DNA of 64,000 nt from NCBI GenBank assembly GCA_003993805.1, contig RSEF01000004.1, positions 3,495,742-3,559,741 on the forward strand, in the 5' to 3' direction. This document shows positions 35,301 through 42,848 of this stretch, in pieces. Numbering within the stretch: the stretch's first letter is position 1; every line of letters starts with the position of its first letter. The stretch comes from Himantopus leucocephalus (lineage: Eukaryota > Chordata > Aves > Charadriiformes > Recurvirostridae). Below the pieces are notes generated by a model. It saw only the letters and a program-made list of their open reading frames with translations, ran no database searches and was not told the DNA's origin. The position numbers and the translations under genes were made by a program.

Positions 35301-38300
35301 AATGGGCTGATAGCGTCAGCTCTGAAAACATTTAACCTCACTTGCAGTTGCAGCTCTGGGCCATTCTGCGCTCCTGTCACTAATGCTGGTCTGGCTCTGT
35401 CTCCCCCATCCCTCTGACTGCCCTCTCCTGCGCTCTCTTCTCTCCCCCCTCCCCCTTCTTGCTGTCTGTGAAATCAGGACTTCCCTGGGTTAAGTGACGA
35501 TTATTATGGAGCAAAGAACCTGAGTAAGTTGAATTTCAATGCGCATCGTTCACTTTCCGTCGCTGGCGTGCCTGGTGGTGCCTGGGGAACGGCCGGGCTC
35601 CGGCCGGGGCAGCTGCGCTTCTCTGGGTGCGGGGAAGGAGGAGTTCCCTGGGCGCTGCTCCTCTGCCGGGGAAGGCCGCGTCTGCCGGTGGAGGCTGCTG
35701 GGCTTGAGGAGGTGCTGCCGCTGCTGCACGCGGGGCGGACGGGGGAGTTCGCTTGGGGATGTTGGCTGTGCCCTAAGCATGCCCAGCTGAGGGCTGCTCG
35801 CCACACCTGGGGTGAGCTGTGCCTCCTCATCCTCCTCTTCCTCCTGCTCCTAGCTGGGCTGGCTGCTGGTTTAGCGCCTGGAGACTCGAAGCCCCTGCCA
35901 GTGCGGGTGGGAGGTGGCTGTGACTGTGATGGGTCCCCTCTGAGTGGGGCAGTGACAGCGTTTTGAAGTGTTGCCACCTTCCTTTTGGGGCACCACATAC
36001 CCACAGCTGCGGAACAACGCTGGCGGGAGCTCCTCAGCCCTCCTGGCTGGGTGCGAGTCCCCTGCCCAGCTCTGCACCCCCCTGGCCGGGGCAGAAGCGG
36101 GGCAGGCAGCGGCCAGCGAGCCTCTGTGGGGCAGTCACAGCACTGTGATCAGCCTGAGCAAGCAAAGCCCCGAACTCTGTCCCATCCTGTCACTGTCTTG
36201 TCTCTGTGAGTCCCAGTCCCGTCCCCAAAGATAGGCTCCCCCGTCCCCATGCTGGCGTGGACCCGTGCCCTCCCCTGCCCCTCCTCCATGTGCATGCTGC
36301 ACGCGCTCCCCCCATCGGCACCCTCCTCCCCATCCACTCCACCTTCCCTCCCTCGCCCTGGGAAGCCCAGTGCCTGCTTGGCAGCCCCCTCCCAGCATCC
36401 CTGCCTTCTCCCACAGTAGCCAAGCTTCCCCCCCTGCATGTCCCCGGTCTGCCAACAAAGGGCAAGAGATGCCGCCCTGCCTGTGCAGCGCAGGCTTGTC
36501 CCAGCAGGTGCTGGGGTGCAGGTTTTTTGGGAGGCCAATGCTGCCCTGCCCTGGGTCGGTAGTGCTTGGTGACAGCTGGGGTGTTCCCGTGCCCTCCACC
36601 CACGCTCCTTCTGAAGGGGTCTCTCTGGTTGCTTTGCAGAGGGCGTGACATCAAACACCAGTGACAGCGAGAGCAGTTCCAGTAAGTGTGCATCTCGCCT
36701 GCTCTCCCACCCCTGTGCACGTGTGTGTGTGTGTGTATGCGTGCTCATGCGTGCTCATGTTTTGGCACTTCCATCTTGTCTTGTCCCGGTGGTGATTCTG
36801 TTCGGAGGCTGGTCCTTCGTGCTGGCGAGGCCGAGATGCTGTGGCCAGCTCCCTCCTCAGGGCTGGGGGGCAGGAGCGAGCCTGCCGGCTTCCCTGCTCG
36901 CTCCTGGCTGCAGGGCTCTGCTCCAAGCCTGGGTGGTGGGTTCCCAGTCCATGGTGGTCCCCCAGTCCATGGTGGTCCCCCATCCTTGGTGCCTGCTGCA
37001 GCAAGCAATGGCCAGAGGCCGGGTCTGTAGCATAGGTAGCTCCTGGAGCCCAAGCACGGGGGTCCAGCTGCAGCCAATGCTCCCCTTATCCCCAGTGGAT
37101 GTTCTAAGTACCTGCAGCACGTCCACTGTCCACCCCACAGGGAGGATGGTGCATCCCAATGGGGCCCAAGTCCGCAGCAGCGGGGAGGGAGAGCGGAGGC
37201 TTGACCTAGAGCTGGGATATGAATAATTAACGTGGATCAAGGGCTGGTAACTGCATGCCTGTCACGCTCCGTGTCAGCTGGAGCCTGGAGGTGTCCCCAG
37301 GGCTGCAGGAGGCTGGCAGGCACAGGAGCCAGCTCCTCCGAGGTGCGGAGGGGCTGGAAAGCTGCTGCAAGCACTCACCTGCCTCTCCCTGGCTCTGTTG
37401 CAGAAGGACAAGAGGACACCATCCTGTCGTACGAGCCGGTGACACGGCAAGAAAGTAAGTCCTGGCGCTGAGTTTGCCCCGTGCCCGCTCCAGTGTGGGC
37501 ACCTGTGTCCCCGGCACAGCCAGAGTGATCGGTGTGACCTCCTCCCCCTCCTCTGCCATACCAGCACAACGCCGGGTGAACACAAGTGGAGTTCCTTGTC
37601 TGTGGTGTGCAGCAGGGAGCCAGGTGTGGACGCCGCCTTGCAGGGCTTTCCCTAGCCTTGATTGCCCCTTTTTAATCAACAGAAAAGAGTTGTGACCTGG
37701 TCTGCAAGACCAAGGGAGAGATCCAGAGCTAAAACTGAGCTGGGCTTTAGTCCCCAGCTGAGGACGGGATTATCCCTCCCTGGCTGGGGCCAGGTCCCTG
37801 CTGCAGAGCAATCCCCCCCTGCTCCATGCTTGGTCCCTGCAGACCCTTTCACAGGCTGAACAGTCCCAGCCTTGGCTCTCTCTCCTTGCCAGAAGCTGGA
37901 TCAGAGGGCATCCATCACTCCCGCAGCTCTGTGGCGTCCTTGCCCAGCTGTGCCTGTTGTCTGGCTCCTGCCCCGAGCAAGGGAGCAGCTTTGCTGATCC
38001 ATGACCCCGGAGACCCGCAGCACTTTCCCCGGGGCCACACAGATGGTTTGGGTCAGATGGGAAGGAGATGTTGACCGTGACCAGGAGGAGAGATAAACTC
38101 ACAGGGAGGCGTCACCTTTGGGTGCCCACATGAGCAGGAGCACCTGCTGCCAGTGGGGAGAGGGCAGGTTGATGCCAAAATTTGGGTGAGCTGCCCGCAG
38201 CGCAGATGGGGCCTCAGGTTGTGGCTCTTGTTCGCAGTTCACTATGCGAGGCCAGTGATCATCCTGGGGCCAACAAAAGACCGAATTAACGATGATCTCA

Positions 38301-41300
38301 TCTCCGAATTCCCACACAAGTTTGGTTCCTGCGTGCCACGTAAGTCCCGGCTGGCACTCGGTGCCAGGGAGGGGGGAGCGGTGGCTCTGCTGCTCACTGG
38401 CGTCCAGCCGGCGGCATGGGGAGGGGGCCAAGAGCACGGGTGGGTTTTCTCCCTCCCAGAAGGTTTGTCGTGCACTGCTCTGGGTTTGCTCATTATGTCC
38501 ACTCTCCTCCAGACACGACCAGGCCTCGGCGCGAGAACGAGGTGGACGGCCAAGACTACCACTTCGTCGTATCCCGCGAACAGATGGAGAAAGACATTCA
38601 GGACAACAAGTTCATAGAGGCTGGGCAGTTCAACGACAATCTGTACGGGACCAGCATTCAGTCAGTGCGGGCAGTGGCAGAGAGGGTGAGTGTTGGGTGG
38701 CATTTCAGGGACCGGGACACATCCAGCCTGAGCCCAGATGTGTTTGGCAGTTCCCCTCCTCTCCCTGTGTTGTTAACGAAGGGCTGTAATCACATTAAGC
38801 AAGGGTGGCTCGAGCCTGTCCTCCCTCCAGAGTCCTGCCAAGCCACGTGGCTGCTTTTCTCAGCTGCGTTACTCCACCTCGGTGTCGTACCTCTGTCACC
38901 CAAACTCCACCCCACAGCCCGGCGCTGGCGGCACCAGCCTCATGCTCAGGAGCTCGCAGGGCAAAGGTGCCCGGCTGCCCTCCTCGAAGCAGCAGCATTT
39001 CCTCCACGGGAGTCCCAGAGTGTAGCGATGGCTTGTAAATTGTTTCACCTGTCAGAGAAAGATTCAGTCCCTTTGCATTGCTGCTGTTCTGCCTTAAGCG
39101 GGCGGGAATGTAAGGCCACTGGGAGTTGGTTTGTGTCTCGGGAGTGCGGTTTCATCTCTGGCTGCTCTCTTTTGTAAGCACCTCTGTACGAGTAAGCTGG
39201 TTTCTGCATGGAGTAGACTGTGTGGGTCGGTCTGATCCCGATCATCTCCTTTCCAGGGGAAACACTGCATCCTGGACGTGTCTGGCAATGCCATCAAGAG
39301 GTTGCAACAAGCACAACTTTATCCCATTGCCATTTTCATCAAACCAAAATCCATTGAAGCTCTCATGTAAGTGCAACGCCGTGTGCTTGTGCCTCTCCAG
39401 GGCAAGCAGCTCTGGCACGTCGGGGGTTTCTACATCTGCTGCGTCTGCTTTTTAGAAAGCAGCGGAGGTTGCTGCTGGTGCTGAGCGTGTCCCTTGTTAA
39501 GAGGAGATGGGCCCATTGCTGTCTCTGTGGTGTCCCTCCACATCTACTGCAGTGGTGCACCGAGGCTCCATGGATTGCTCTGGCGTAAAGCCCTTCATTC
39601 ACCTCAAAGAGGGTTATCCATGGGAAATCTAAAAATGCTCCCAAACATGCCTGATGTCACCTGCTCACCTGGGCCCCGAGTCGAGCCAGGCTTGCTGCCG
39701 ACAGCCCGTAGCGGCGGATGACAGCTGGACTGTGGCTGAGCCAGGCCAGCCCTGGGGAGCAGAGAGGAGATGTTTCCTCTGTGCCTGAGGGGGACCGTCT
39801 GCTTGTCCTGCTGCTCGTGGCCCTGGGGACTGCAGGCTGGAAAGGACATTAAAGCTGAGCTTGCGACTCTTCCAAGCAGCAGCAGAGAATATTACCTGTG
39901 AAGAGATTTGGTAGCTAGAGATGGACTCTGAGATCAGAGGAGACTCCGCTGGCACTGAGGGGACTGGGAAAACCCCTTCTCAAGCCAGAAGGGGTGAAAT
40001 GGCTTCTTTGGGTGTTGTATGAAGGTGAGGGAATCTAGGCAAGGAAGGTGGTGACAGGATCTGGAAAAGCAGGGAGACTTCTGCAGCGGTCTTGCAAACT
40101 CAGACAATTGTCTGGATGTGAGTCGCCTTCTATGCTGTGGTGAAAGGTGGGGGGTGGCGATGGGCAGAACTGTTGGAAGCTGAGATGAAGTGCCAAAGCA
40201 GCAAAGAGCGTGTGGGGAAGGGTCCTGCCTTTGAGAGCCAGGTCCTGCACAGCTCCCATTCCTGGTGCACAGAGGCTTCCCAGGCACACCAGCTCCACGG
40301 GCTATTTTTGTTTCTGTTCATCACTAAGAAAAAGAGTGAAGTTTCTATTTTTTGTACACGGCAGGGAGATGAACCGGAGACAGACGTACGAACAGGCCAA
40401 CAAGGTCTTTGACAAAGCCATGAAACTCGAGCAAGAGTTTGGAGAGTATTTTACAGGTGAGTGTCCTGAGCTGGCTGGTATCTATCTGATTGATTTTTAT
40501 TTTTCTGGCTGGCAGTTGTGACCTCTCTACCAGCACTGTCTTACTGCAGGGTCGTGGGAAAATGTCCAGCTTCATCAAAGCAAAAAAGAAATGGCACTTT
40601 GCCAGCAGGACTCTGCAAAGGGACTGCTCTGAGATCAGTGGATAAGAGTCAACCAGCTCTAGAGAAGGAGAGAAGTTGTCAGGCAGGATTTTCTGAGTTT
40701 GTGAAAGTTTATCGCCAACTTTAATAATAATAAAAAAAGAAAAAAAAAAAAAAAGAAAACAGGCAGGGGAAGCACAGCATAGATTCAGGGTGCTAAAGGC
40801 GACAGCAAATAAAGTTCCCTGCACAGGGGAAAGGTTGAGCGTTTTCAAAAAGAGAAGAGAGTAATTTTAAAGAGGGAAGATTAAAAAATTTAGTGACCTA
40901 AATGGTGGAGACTGTCCTGAGTTACTACAAAACATCTCCCAAAAAAAGACTGGAAGTTTGGCTGGCTTCCTAAGTAGTCTTTGCTAACAAGCCAGTCAGG
41001 GGCTGCCTGGCGCGTTGTGCCTGCAGAGATGAGCTGCTCATGACACAGGCATCCCTGTGCGTTAAGGAACTAATGTTTGTAACATGATTAATTCTGGAAA
41101 ATCACGGGCAGGCGAAGAGGCAGAGAAACTGGTCTTTCATCTTTCCCCCAGGGCAGTAACTCTTTCTTCTAAACTTGAGGAGTGATAATCCTGCCAAACC
41201 CTGTATTACCCACCTAACAGCTACCGGGATAAATCCCAAGCCGGACATTTCCCAAAAATGGATCTTGGCTGAGCAAATGGATGGGTGCAAACTGGGGAAA

Positions 41301-42330
41301 AGCTTTCCCTAGAGCTCCTGTCCCAGGCAGCGGTTCCAGAGCTGCTGGCCGCTCTTCCAGGAGGAGCGCAAAGGAAGCACGCCGTGGTTTTGCCAGACCC
41401 TCGGCACGCCATCATGCGCTTGGACGGTGAGGTTGAAGTCAACATGGGGCAGGACTGCTTGTGGCTGAAACCCGTTCTTGAAAGAAACGGGTGACGGGCA
41501 AAGCAATGGTCACTGTGGCAAGTTCTGTGCCAGGAGCTTCTAATGAGGGAACAGAGATGCTGGAGGATAGTCCTGGCTGAAGTACTGGAAAGCTTTAGCC
41601 CTCCATGTGTATCATCCCCTTCTGATGTAGGAAGCACTGTCCATACCAAGCAGTGAGGCTGTCGCTGGTCTTTGGGTGACAGTTACTGTGGGGAGCGCTG
41701 TCCGTAAGCTGGCCTCTTCCAGCCTGGCCTTGCTGCGATTCCCACCCTGCAGCAGAGGAGGCAACAAACTCGAGGAGCCCCCGGCAGCCGAGCAGAGGGG
41801 ACAGACAAATCTGGCACCTCGGGGCGCGCGCTCGGCGCATGCCGGCTAATCCGCGTACGGCCCTCCCGTTCAGTGCAGTGGAGTAGCTGCAGGGCTGGGG
41901 CCAGCTGCCCGCAGCTACGGTGTGGTGGTGTGACACAGTTTGCAAAGCTGATTAGCAGCCGGTTGTGGAGAACCCGACCGGCATTTCACATGCTGGAGGA
42001 GCTTTGCCAGCTCTCACTAATCCCCTTGGACACGCTGGGTTAACCCTCTGTGTCATCGTGCGCCTGCTGCAGCTCCTTTGACATGGGTTGTCTCTCTCGT
42101 TAATTGTTGGCCATGCCACACCGGCCCCTTTGGTGCGGAGTGAAGGCCTCTCCCATAGCTCATGGTGGGGAAGGCTCAGCGCTGCCAGATGCTCAAAGTC
42201 TTGCTTGTTGTGTCCTCTTCCAGCCATCGTACAAGGAGACTCTCTTGAAGAGATTTACAGCAAAATCAAACAGATCATTGAGGACCAGTCCGGGCACTAC
42301 ATCTGGGTCCCGTCCCCAGAGAAACTCTGA
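5278..42330 (+). CDS. DLG3: DLG3 / SAP102, synaptic MAGUK scaffold (exons from the N-terminal linker to the stop)
   Basis: The gene encodes a membrane-associated guanylate kinase scaffold. In the family it binds the C-termini of NMDA-receptor subunits and other synaptic membrane proteins through its PDZ domains. Exons in order: 5278-5331, 12475-12525, 15546-15670, 16170-16339, 16702-16838, 17098-17242, 17395-17554, 22132-22288, 22717-22819, 28301-28415, 32118-32294, 32946-33021, one of 33644-33743 or 35478-35523, optional 36640-36681, 37404-37454, 38238-38339, 38513-38685, 39257-39366, 40365-40456, 42224-42330. All junctions are GT-AG and phase-consistent. Three GLGF-type PDZ loops, an SH3 domain and a GK domain are present. 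DLG3 is chosen over DLG1, DLG2 and DLG4 because of paralogue-specific segments: [20 protein letters not shown] in SH3, [13 protein letters not shown] in the hook, and QSVRAVAER and the terminal VPSPEKL in GK. The N-terminal exon is outside the window. The window encodes 716 residues with the 35478 hook exon and no 42-bp cassette, or 748 with the 33644 exon plus the cassette. Confidence 0.96.
5332..12474 (+). other. DLG3: DLG3 intron, no other gene seen
   Basis: A 7.1-kb intron. Long open frames occur on both strands because the DNA is GC-rich, but none has domain-like residues or paired splice sites. There is an imperfect tandem repeat at 7221-7260 and an A-rich stretch at 9425-9466. The balanced-composition stretch near 12,080-12,330, just before the next exon, could be a conserved noncoding element; that is a guess. 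Confidence 0.7.
12475..12525 (+). CDS. DLG3: DLG3 exon leading into PDZ1
   Basis: The exon encodes [17 protein letters not shown], 17 residues, phase 0 at both ends, with a cttcccag acceptor and a GTAAGT donor. The EEIVLER strand is the first beta-strand of PDZ1. This wording is specific to DLG3; its paralogues read EEITLER. Confidence 0.95.
12526..15545 (+). other. DLG3: DLG3 intron
   Basis: A 3-kb GC-rich intron, CpG-rich in its first 350 bp. No exon, RNA gene or transposon is recognised. The frame immediately upstream of the 15546 exon stays open but does not look like protein. Confidence 0.7.
15546..15670 (+). CDS. DLG3: DLG3 exon, PDZ1 carboxylate-binding loop
   Basis: The exon encodes 41 residues plus two bases, starting [12 protein letters not shown], where GLGF is the carboxylate-binding loop of PDZ1, and ending MDGRL. 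The donor is GTGAGT. The acceptor is cccgcag. Confidence 0.97.
16170..16339 (+). CDS. DLG3: DLG3 exon, end of PDZ1 and start of PDZ2
   Basis: The exon encodes [20 protein letters not shown] through VNLMKGPK. It completes PDZ1, including the helix-alpha-2 histidine in [11 protein letters not shown] that reads the -2 Ser/Thr of class I ligands, and opens PDZ2. It begins with one base and ends with one base of split glycine codons. Confidence 0.97.
16702..16838 (+). CDS. DLG3: DLG3 exon, PDZ2 core
   Basis: The exon encodes [20 protein letters not shown] through QIGDRLLA, which is the PDZ2 binding loop and beta-strands. Two bases complete a split glycine codon at the start, and it ends in phase 0 before GTAAGC. 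Confidence 0.97.
17098..17242 (+). CDS. DLG3: DLG3 exon, end of PDZ2
   Basis: The exon encodes [20 protein letters not shown] through MYAPPDYAS. The RHEEAV helix carries the class I histidine of PDZ2. The donor reads A|GTACGTACG, so a second GTACG lies 4 nt downstream; using it would shift the frame. Confidence 0.97.
17395..17554 (+). CDS. DLG3: DLG3 exon, PDZ2-PDZ3 linker
   Basis: The exon encodes about 53 residues of Ser/Pro-rich linker, including [15 protein letters not shown] and [17 protein letters not shown]. This segment separates the PDZ1-2 tandem from the PDZ3-SH3-GK module and is characteristic of DLG3. Confidence 0.96.
20427..20435 (+). promoter_or_regulatory. DLG3: TATA-like box of a candidate internal DLG3 promoter
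   Basis: CATAAAAAA lies about 140 bp before an ATG that opens an in-frame candidate exon. It sits in a locally CpG-rich stretch, with CGGGGCGGCCGCAGCGCGG downstream around 20,500. A start site about 30 bp downstream would leave a 5' UTR of roughly 110 nt. This is inferred from sequence only. Confidence 0.35.
20571..20671 (+). CDS. DLG3: Candidate alternative first exon of DLG3 (short PDZ3-SH3-GK isoform)
   Basis: The frame opens at an ATG in cgccacaATGT and encodes [14 protein letters not shown] through RSKCDQ. It ends with AG before a GTAGGG donor. The next DLG3 exon (22132) starts with G and completes AGG (Arg), so the splice gives a continuous frame into [10 protein letters not shown] of PDZ3. 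The product would be 469 residues, or 501 with the long hook exons. I recall a short DLG3 isoform of about this size being recorded in human, which fits. Chance agreement of phase has odds of about one in three, so the support is the combination of ATG, open frame, donor, phase and CpG-rich context. Confidence 0.5.
22132..22288 (+). CDS. DLG3: DLG3 exon, PDZ3 core
   Basis: The exon encodes [20 protein letters not shown] through [17 protein letters not shown] is the PDZ3 binding loop. It starts with one base of a split Arg codon and ends in phase 0. Confidence 0.97.
22717..22819 (+). CDS. DLG3: DLG3 exon, end of PDZ3
   Basis: The exon encodes [20 protein letters not shown] and [14 protein letters not shown]. 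The THEQAAAAL helix holds the class I histidine of PDZ3. Codons are very GC-rich here, matching the surrounding CpG-dense DNA. Confidence 0.97.
22820..23060 (+). promoter_or_regulatory. DLG3: CpG-island promoter candidate with three inverted CCAAT boxes
   Basis: ATTGG (CCAAT on the other strand) occurs at 22954-22958, 22996-23000 and 23011-23015. The last two lie in a repeated GATTGGTCGGC unit. GC boxes of the GGGGCGG type are frequent and CpG density is extreme. This is the usual make-up of a TATA-less CpG-island promoter. It lies inside the intron between PDZ3 and the PDZ3-SH3 linker exon. Direction is not certain, because such promoters often fire both ways. Confidence 0.5.
23006..23008. 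other. Three-base ambiguity (NNN)
   Basis: Three undetermined bases sit exactly between two copies of the GATTGGTCGGC unit. The copy number or spacing of this CCAAT repeat is therefore unresolved in this assembly. Confidence 0.95.
23061..23154 (+). other. DLG3: Candidate noncoding first exon ending at a consensus donor
   Basis: Downstream of the CCAAT/GC-box cluster the sequence reaches CCTGAG|GTGAGC at 23154/23155, a near-perfect donor. If joined to the acceptor at 28301, the first ATG after the junction is at 28345, in the DLG3 frame ([11 protein letters not shown]). That would give a 334-residue SH3-GK protein. The left boundary of the exon is a guess. Confidence 0.35.
23213..23312. other. 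Assembly gap (100 N)
   Basis: Exactly 100 N, flanked by G-homopolymer runs. This is a typical placeholder for an unsequenced GC-rich stretch. Its true length is unknown. Confidence 0.97.
23313..28300 (+). other. DLG3: DLG3 intron, no gene seen
   Basis: This is the remainder of the PDZ3-to-linker intron. It has a T-run at 23761-23774 and A-runs near 27332-27370. No exon, transposon or RNA gene is recognised. Confidence 0.65.
28301..28415 (+). CDS. DLG3: DLG3 exon, PDZ3-SH3 linker
   Basis: The exon encodes [20 protein letters not shown] and [17 protein letters not shown]. The linker is nearly invariant across DLG proteins. The in-frame ATG pair at 28345 would be the first start codon in any transcript that begins with a noncoding exon spliced here. 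Confidence 0.97.
28416..32117 (+). other. DLG3: DLG3 intron, no gene seen
   Basis: A 3.7-kb intron. The left part is GC-rich. The part at 31,380-31,620 is AT-rich and includes a TA/GA microsatellite at about 31538-31556. No coding or mobile element is recognised. Confidence 0.65.
32118..32294 (+). CDS. DLG3: DLG3 exon, SH3 domain
   Basis: The exon encodes [20 protein letters not shown] through IGVIPSKK, which is the whole SH3 core with ALFDY, the WW pair in DDEWWQAR and the closing IPS strand. In MAGUKs this SH3 packs against the GK domain rather than binding classical PxxP ligands. The residues match DLG3 better than its paralogues. Confidence 0.98.
32946..33021 (+). CDS. DLG3: DLG3 exon, start of SH3-GK hook
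   Basis: The exon encodes [20 protein letters not shown] and IESNR, a basic segment likely to include part of the calmodulin-binding hook known in this family. It ends in phase 0, which dictates that exactly one of the two following alternative exons must be used. Confidence 0.96.
33070..33111. repeat. Two perfect 21-bp tandem copies
   Basis: The unit beginning AGGGGCAGGATGAGTCC is present twice in a row in the intron just after the 32946 exon. It is a minor local duplication. Confidence 0.9.
33644..33743 (+). CDS. DLG3: DLG3 alternative hook exon A (basic)
   Basis: The exon encodes 33 residues, [20 protein letters not shown] and [13 protein letters not shown], plus one base. The acceptor is ttcttcag and the donor GTAAGT. 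It resembles the DLG1/DLG2 hook insert with RKFPFYKNK. Entry is phase 0 and exit phase 1, identical to the 35478 exon, so the two cannot be used together without a frameshift. Confidence 0.93.
34215..34242. repeat. Two perfect 14-bp tandem copies
   Basis: GTGGGTTAAACCCC occurs twice in direct succession. Each unit is itself a near-palindrome, GGGTTAAACCC. It is intronic and has no known role. Confidence 0.9.
35478..35523 (+). CDS. DLG3: DLG3 alternative hook exon B (acidic)
   Basis: The exon encodes [15 protein letters not shown] plus one base, with a aatcag acceptor and a GTAAGT donor. It corresponds to the insert of DLG1/DLG2 (DIPGLGDDGYGTK in DLG2) whose DLG1 counterpart binds protein 4.1. 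As I recall, this is the hook form in the canonical mammalian DLG3 protein. Phases match exon A, so use is mutually exclusive. Confidence 0.94.
36640..36681 (+). CDS. DLG3: DLG3 42-bp cassette exon (probable I2 insert)
   Basis: The exon encodes [13 protein letters not shown], and its 42 bp add 14 residues when included. Its phases allow inclusion or skipping after either hook exon. SAP102 is described as having a 14-residue I2 insert between SH3 and GK, which fits in length and place. The run of Ser, Asp and Glu is suitable for CK2-type phosphorylation; that is an inference. Confidence 0.92.
36721..36759. repeat. GT microsatellite plus 10-bp duplication
   Basis: About eight GT units, followed by two copies of ATGCGTGCTC. 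It lies 40 bp after the cassette-exon donor, where GU-rich RNA can bind splicing factors. Confidence 0.85.
36943..36978. repeat. Two perfect 18-bp tandem copies
   Basis: CCCAGTCCATGGTGGTCC occurs twice in succession in the intron after the 42-bp cassette. Confidence 0.9.
37404..37454 (+). CDS. DLG3: DLG3 exon, end of hook
   Basis: The exon encodes [26 protein letters not shown] is the strand that joins the split SH3 fold to GK and is conserved in all DLG proteins. Confidence 0.97.
38238..38339 (+). CDS. DLG3: DLG3 exon, start of GK domain
   Basis: The exon encodes [20 protein letters not shown] and [13 protein letters not shown]. The position of the kinase P-loop reads GPTKDR instead of GxxGxGKS/T, so ATP cannot be bound in the usual way. 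As in other MAGUKs, the domain is a protein-binding module and not an enzyme. Confidence 0.98.
38513..38685 (+). CDS. DLG3: DLG3 exon, GK domain GMP-fold region
   Basis: The exon encodes [20 protein letters not shown] through [15 protein letters not shown] and DYHFV line the ancestral GMP site, which in MAGUKs is reused to bind phosphopeptides such as those of GKAP/SAPAP. Confidence 0.98.
39257..39366 (+). CDS. DLG3: DLG3 exon, GK domain
   Basis: The exon encodes [20 protein letters not shown] and [16 protein letters not shown], then two bases of Met. [21 protein letters not shown] is typical of DLG3. Confidence 0.98.
40365..40456 (+). CDS. DLG3: DLG3 exon, GK domain
   Basis: The exon encodes [20 protein letters not shown] and [10 protein letters not shown]. 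The [11 protein letters not shown] wording separates DLG3 from DLG1/DLG2 (NKRLTEEQAKK). The 40457-42223 intron that follows has an A-rich stretch at 40724-40760 and no recognised gene. Confidence 0.98.
42224..42330 (+). CDS. DLG3: DLG3 terminal coding exon
   Basis: The exon encodes [20 protein letters not shown] and [15 protein letters not shown], then TGA at 42328-42330. VPSPEKL is the DLG3 C-terminus. Here it is followed directly by the 3' UTR. Confidence 0.98.
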
Positions 42331-42786
42331 AGATGTTCCCCACCTGCTTCCCTGTGAGCAGAAGATTTCCGAAGTCCCACCCCACCCAAGCCCTCTGCCC
42401 CAAGGAGGGGGGATACGAAAACTATTCCTGCCACCTTTTTTTAGATCGTCGCAAAATTGAGTTTTCTAGTCCTGTTTCTTTTGTTGGGATGAACTCATTC
42501 ATCACGTGACTGTTCCCACCATTCCTGCATGGACCTTCCCACTGCTCCATTAGAGACAGATGAGAACCCATTCAAGGTCGTTTTTTATTATTATTATTAT
42601 TATTAACTAAACCAAGAATCAAGATGGGAGGAGGCCGCTAAGGACTAACGTAAGAGACAAGTGAAACAATGGACTCTGAGCACATGAGCTAGCATCAGAG
42701 CTCCAGGGGCATTTTTCCAAGTGTGACTGTCTAGCAGCTCTAAACAGTGCGACAGAAAGGCAGCAGAAAGCTTTTTATTTATCTGT

Positions 42787-42848
42787 ATATGTAATTTATA
42801 TATAATATAGAGAGAGATATTATATATATATTATATATATATATGTAT
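42787..42848 (+). repeat. DLG3: AT-rich palindromic tract in the DLG3 3' UTR
   Basis: Alternating AT runs separated by AGAGAGAG can fold back on themselves as a long A-U hairpin. Length is likely to vary between individuals. A role in mRNA stability is possible but not shown. Confidence 0.75.

Noticed and set aside
38238..38339. Loss of the kinase P-loop as a damaging mutation
   Set aside because: The GPTKDR form is normal for DLG-family guanylate-kinase-like domains, which are non-catalytic.
41221..41649. Open frames on both strands in the last DLG3 intron
   Set aside because: Overlapping frames on both strands have no domain features, no splice support and no match that I recognise.
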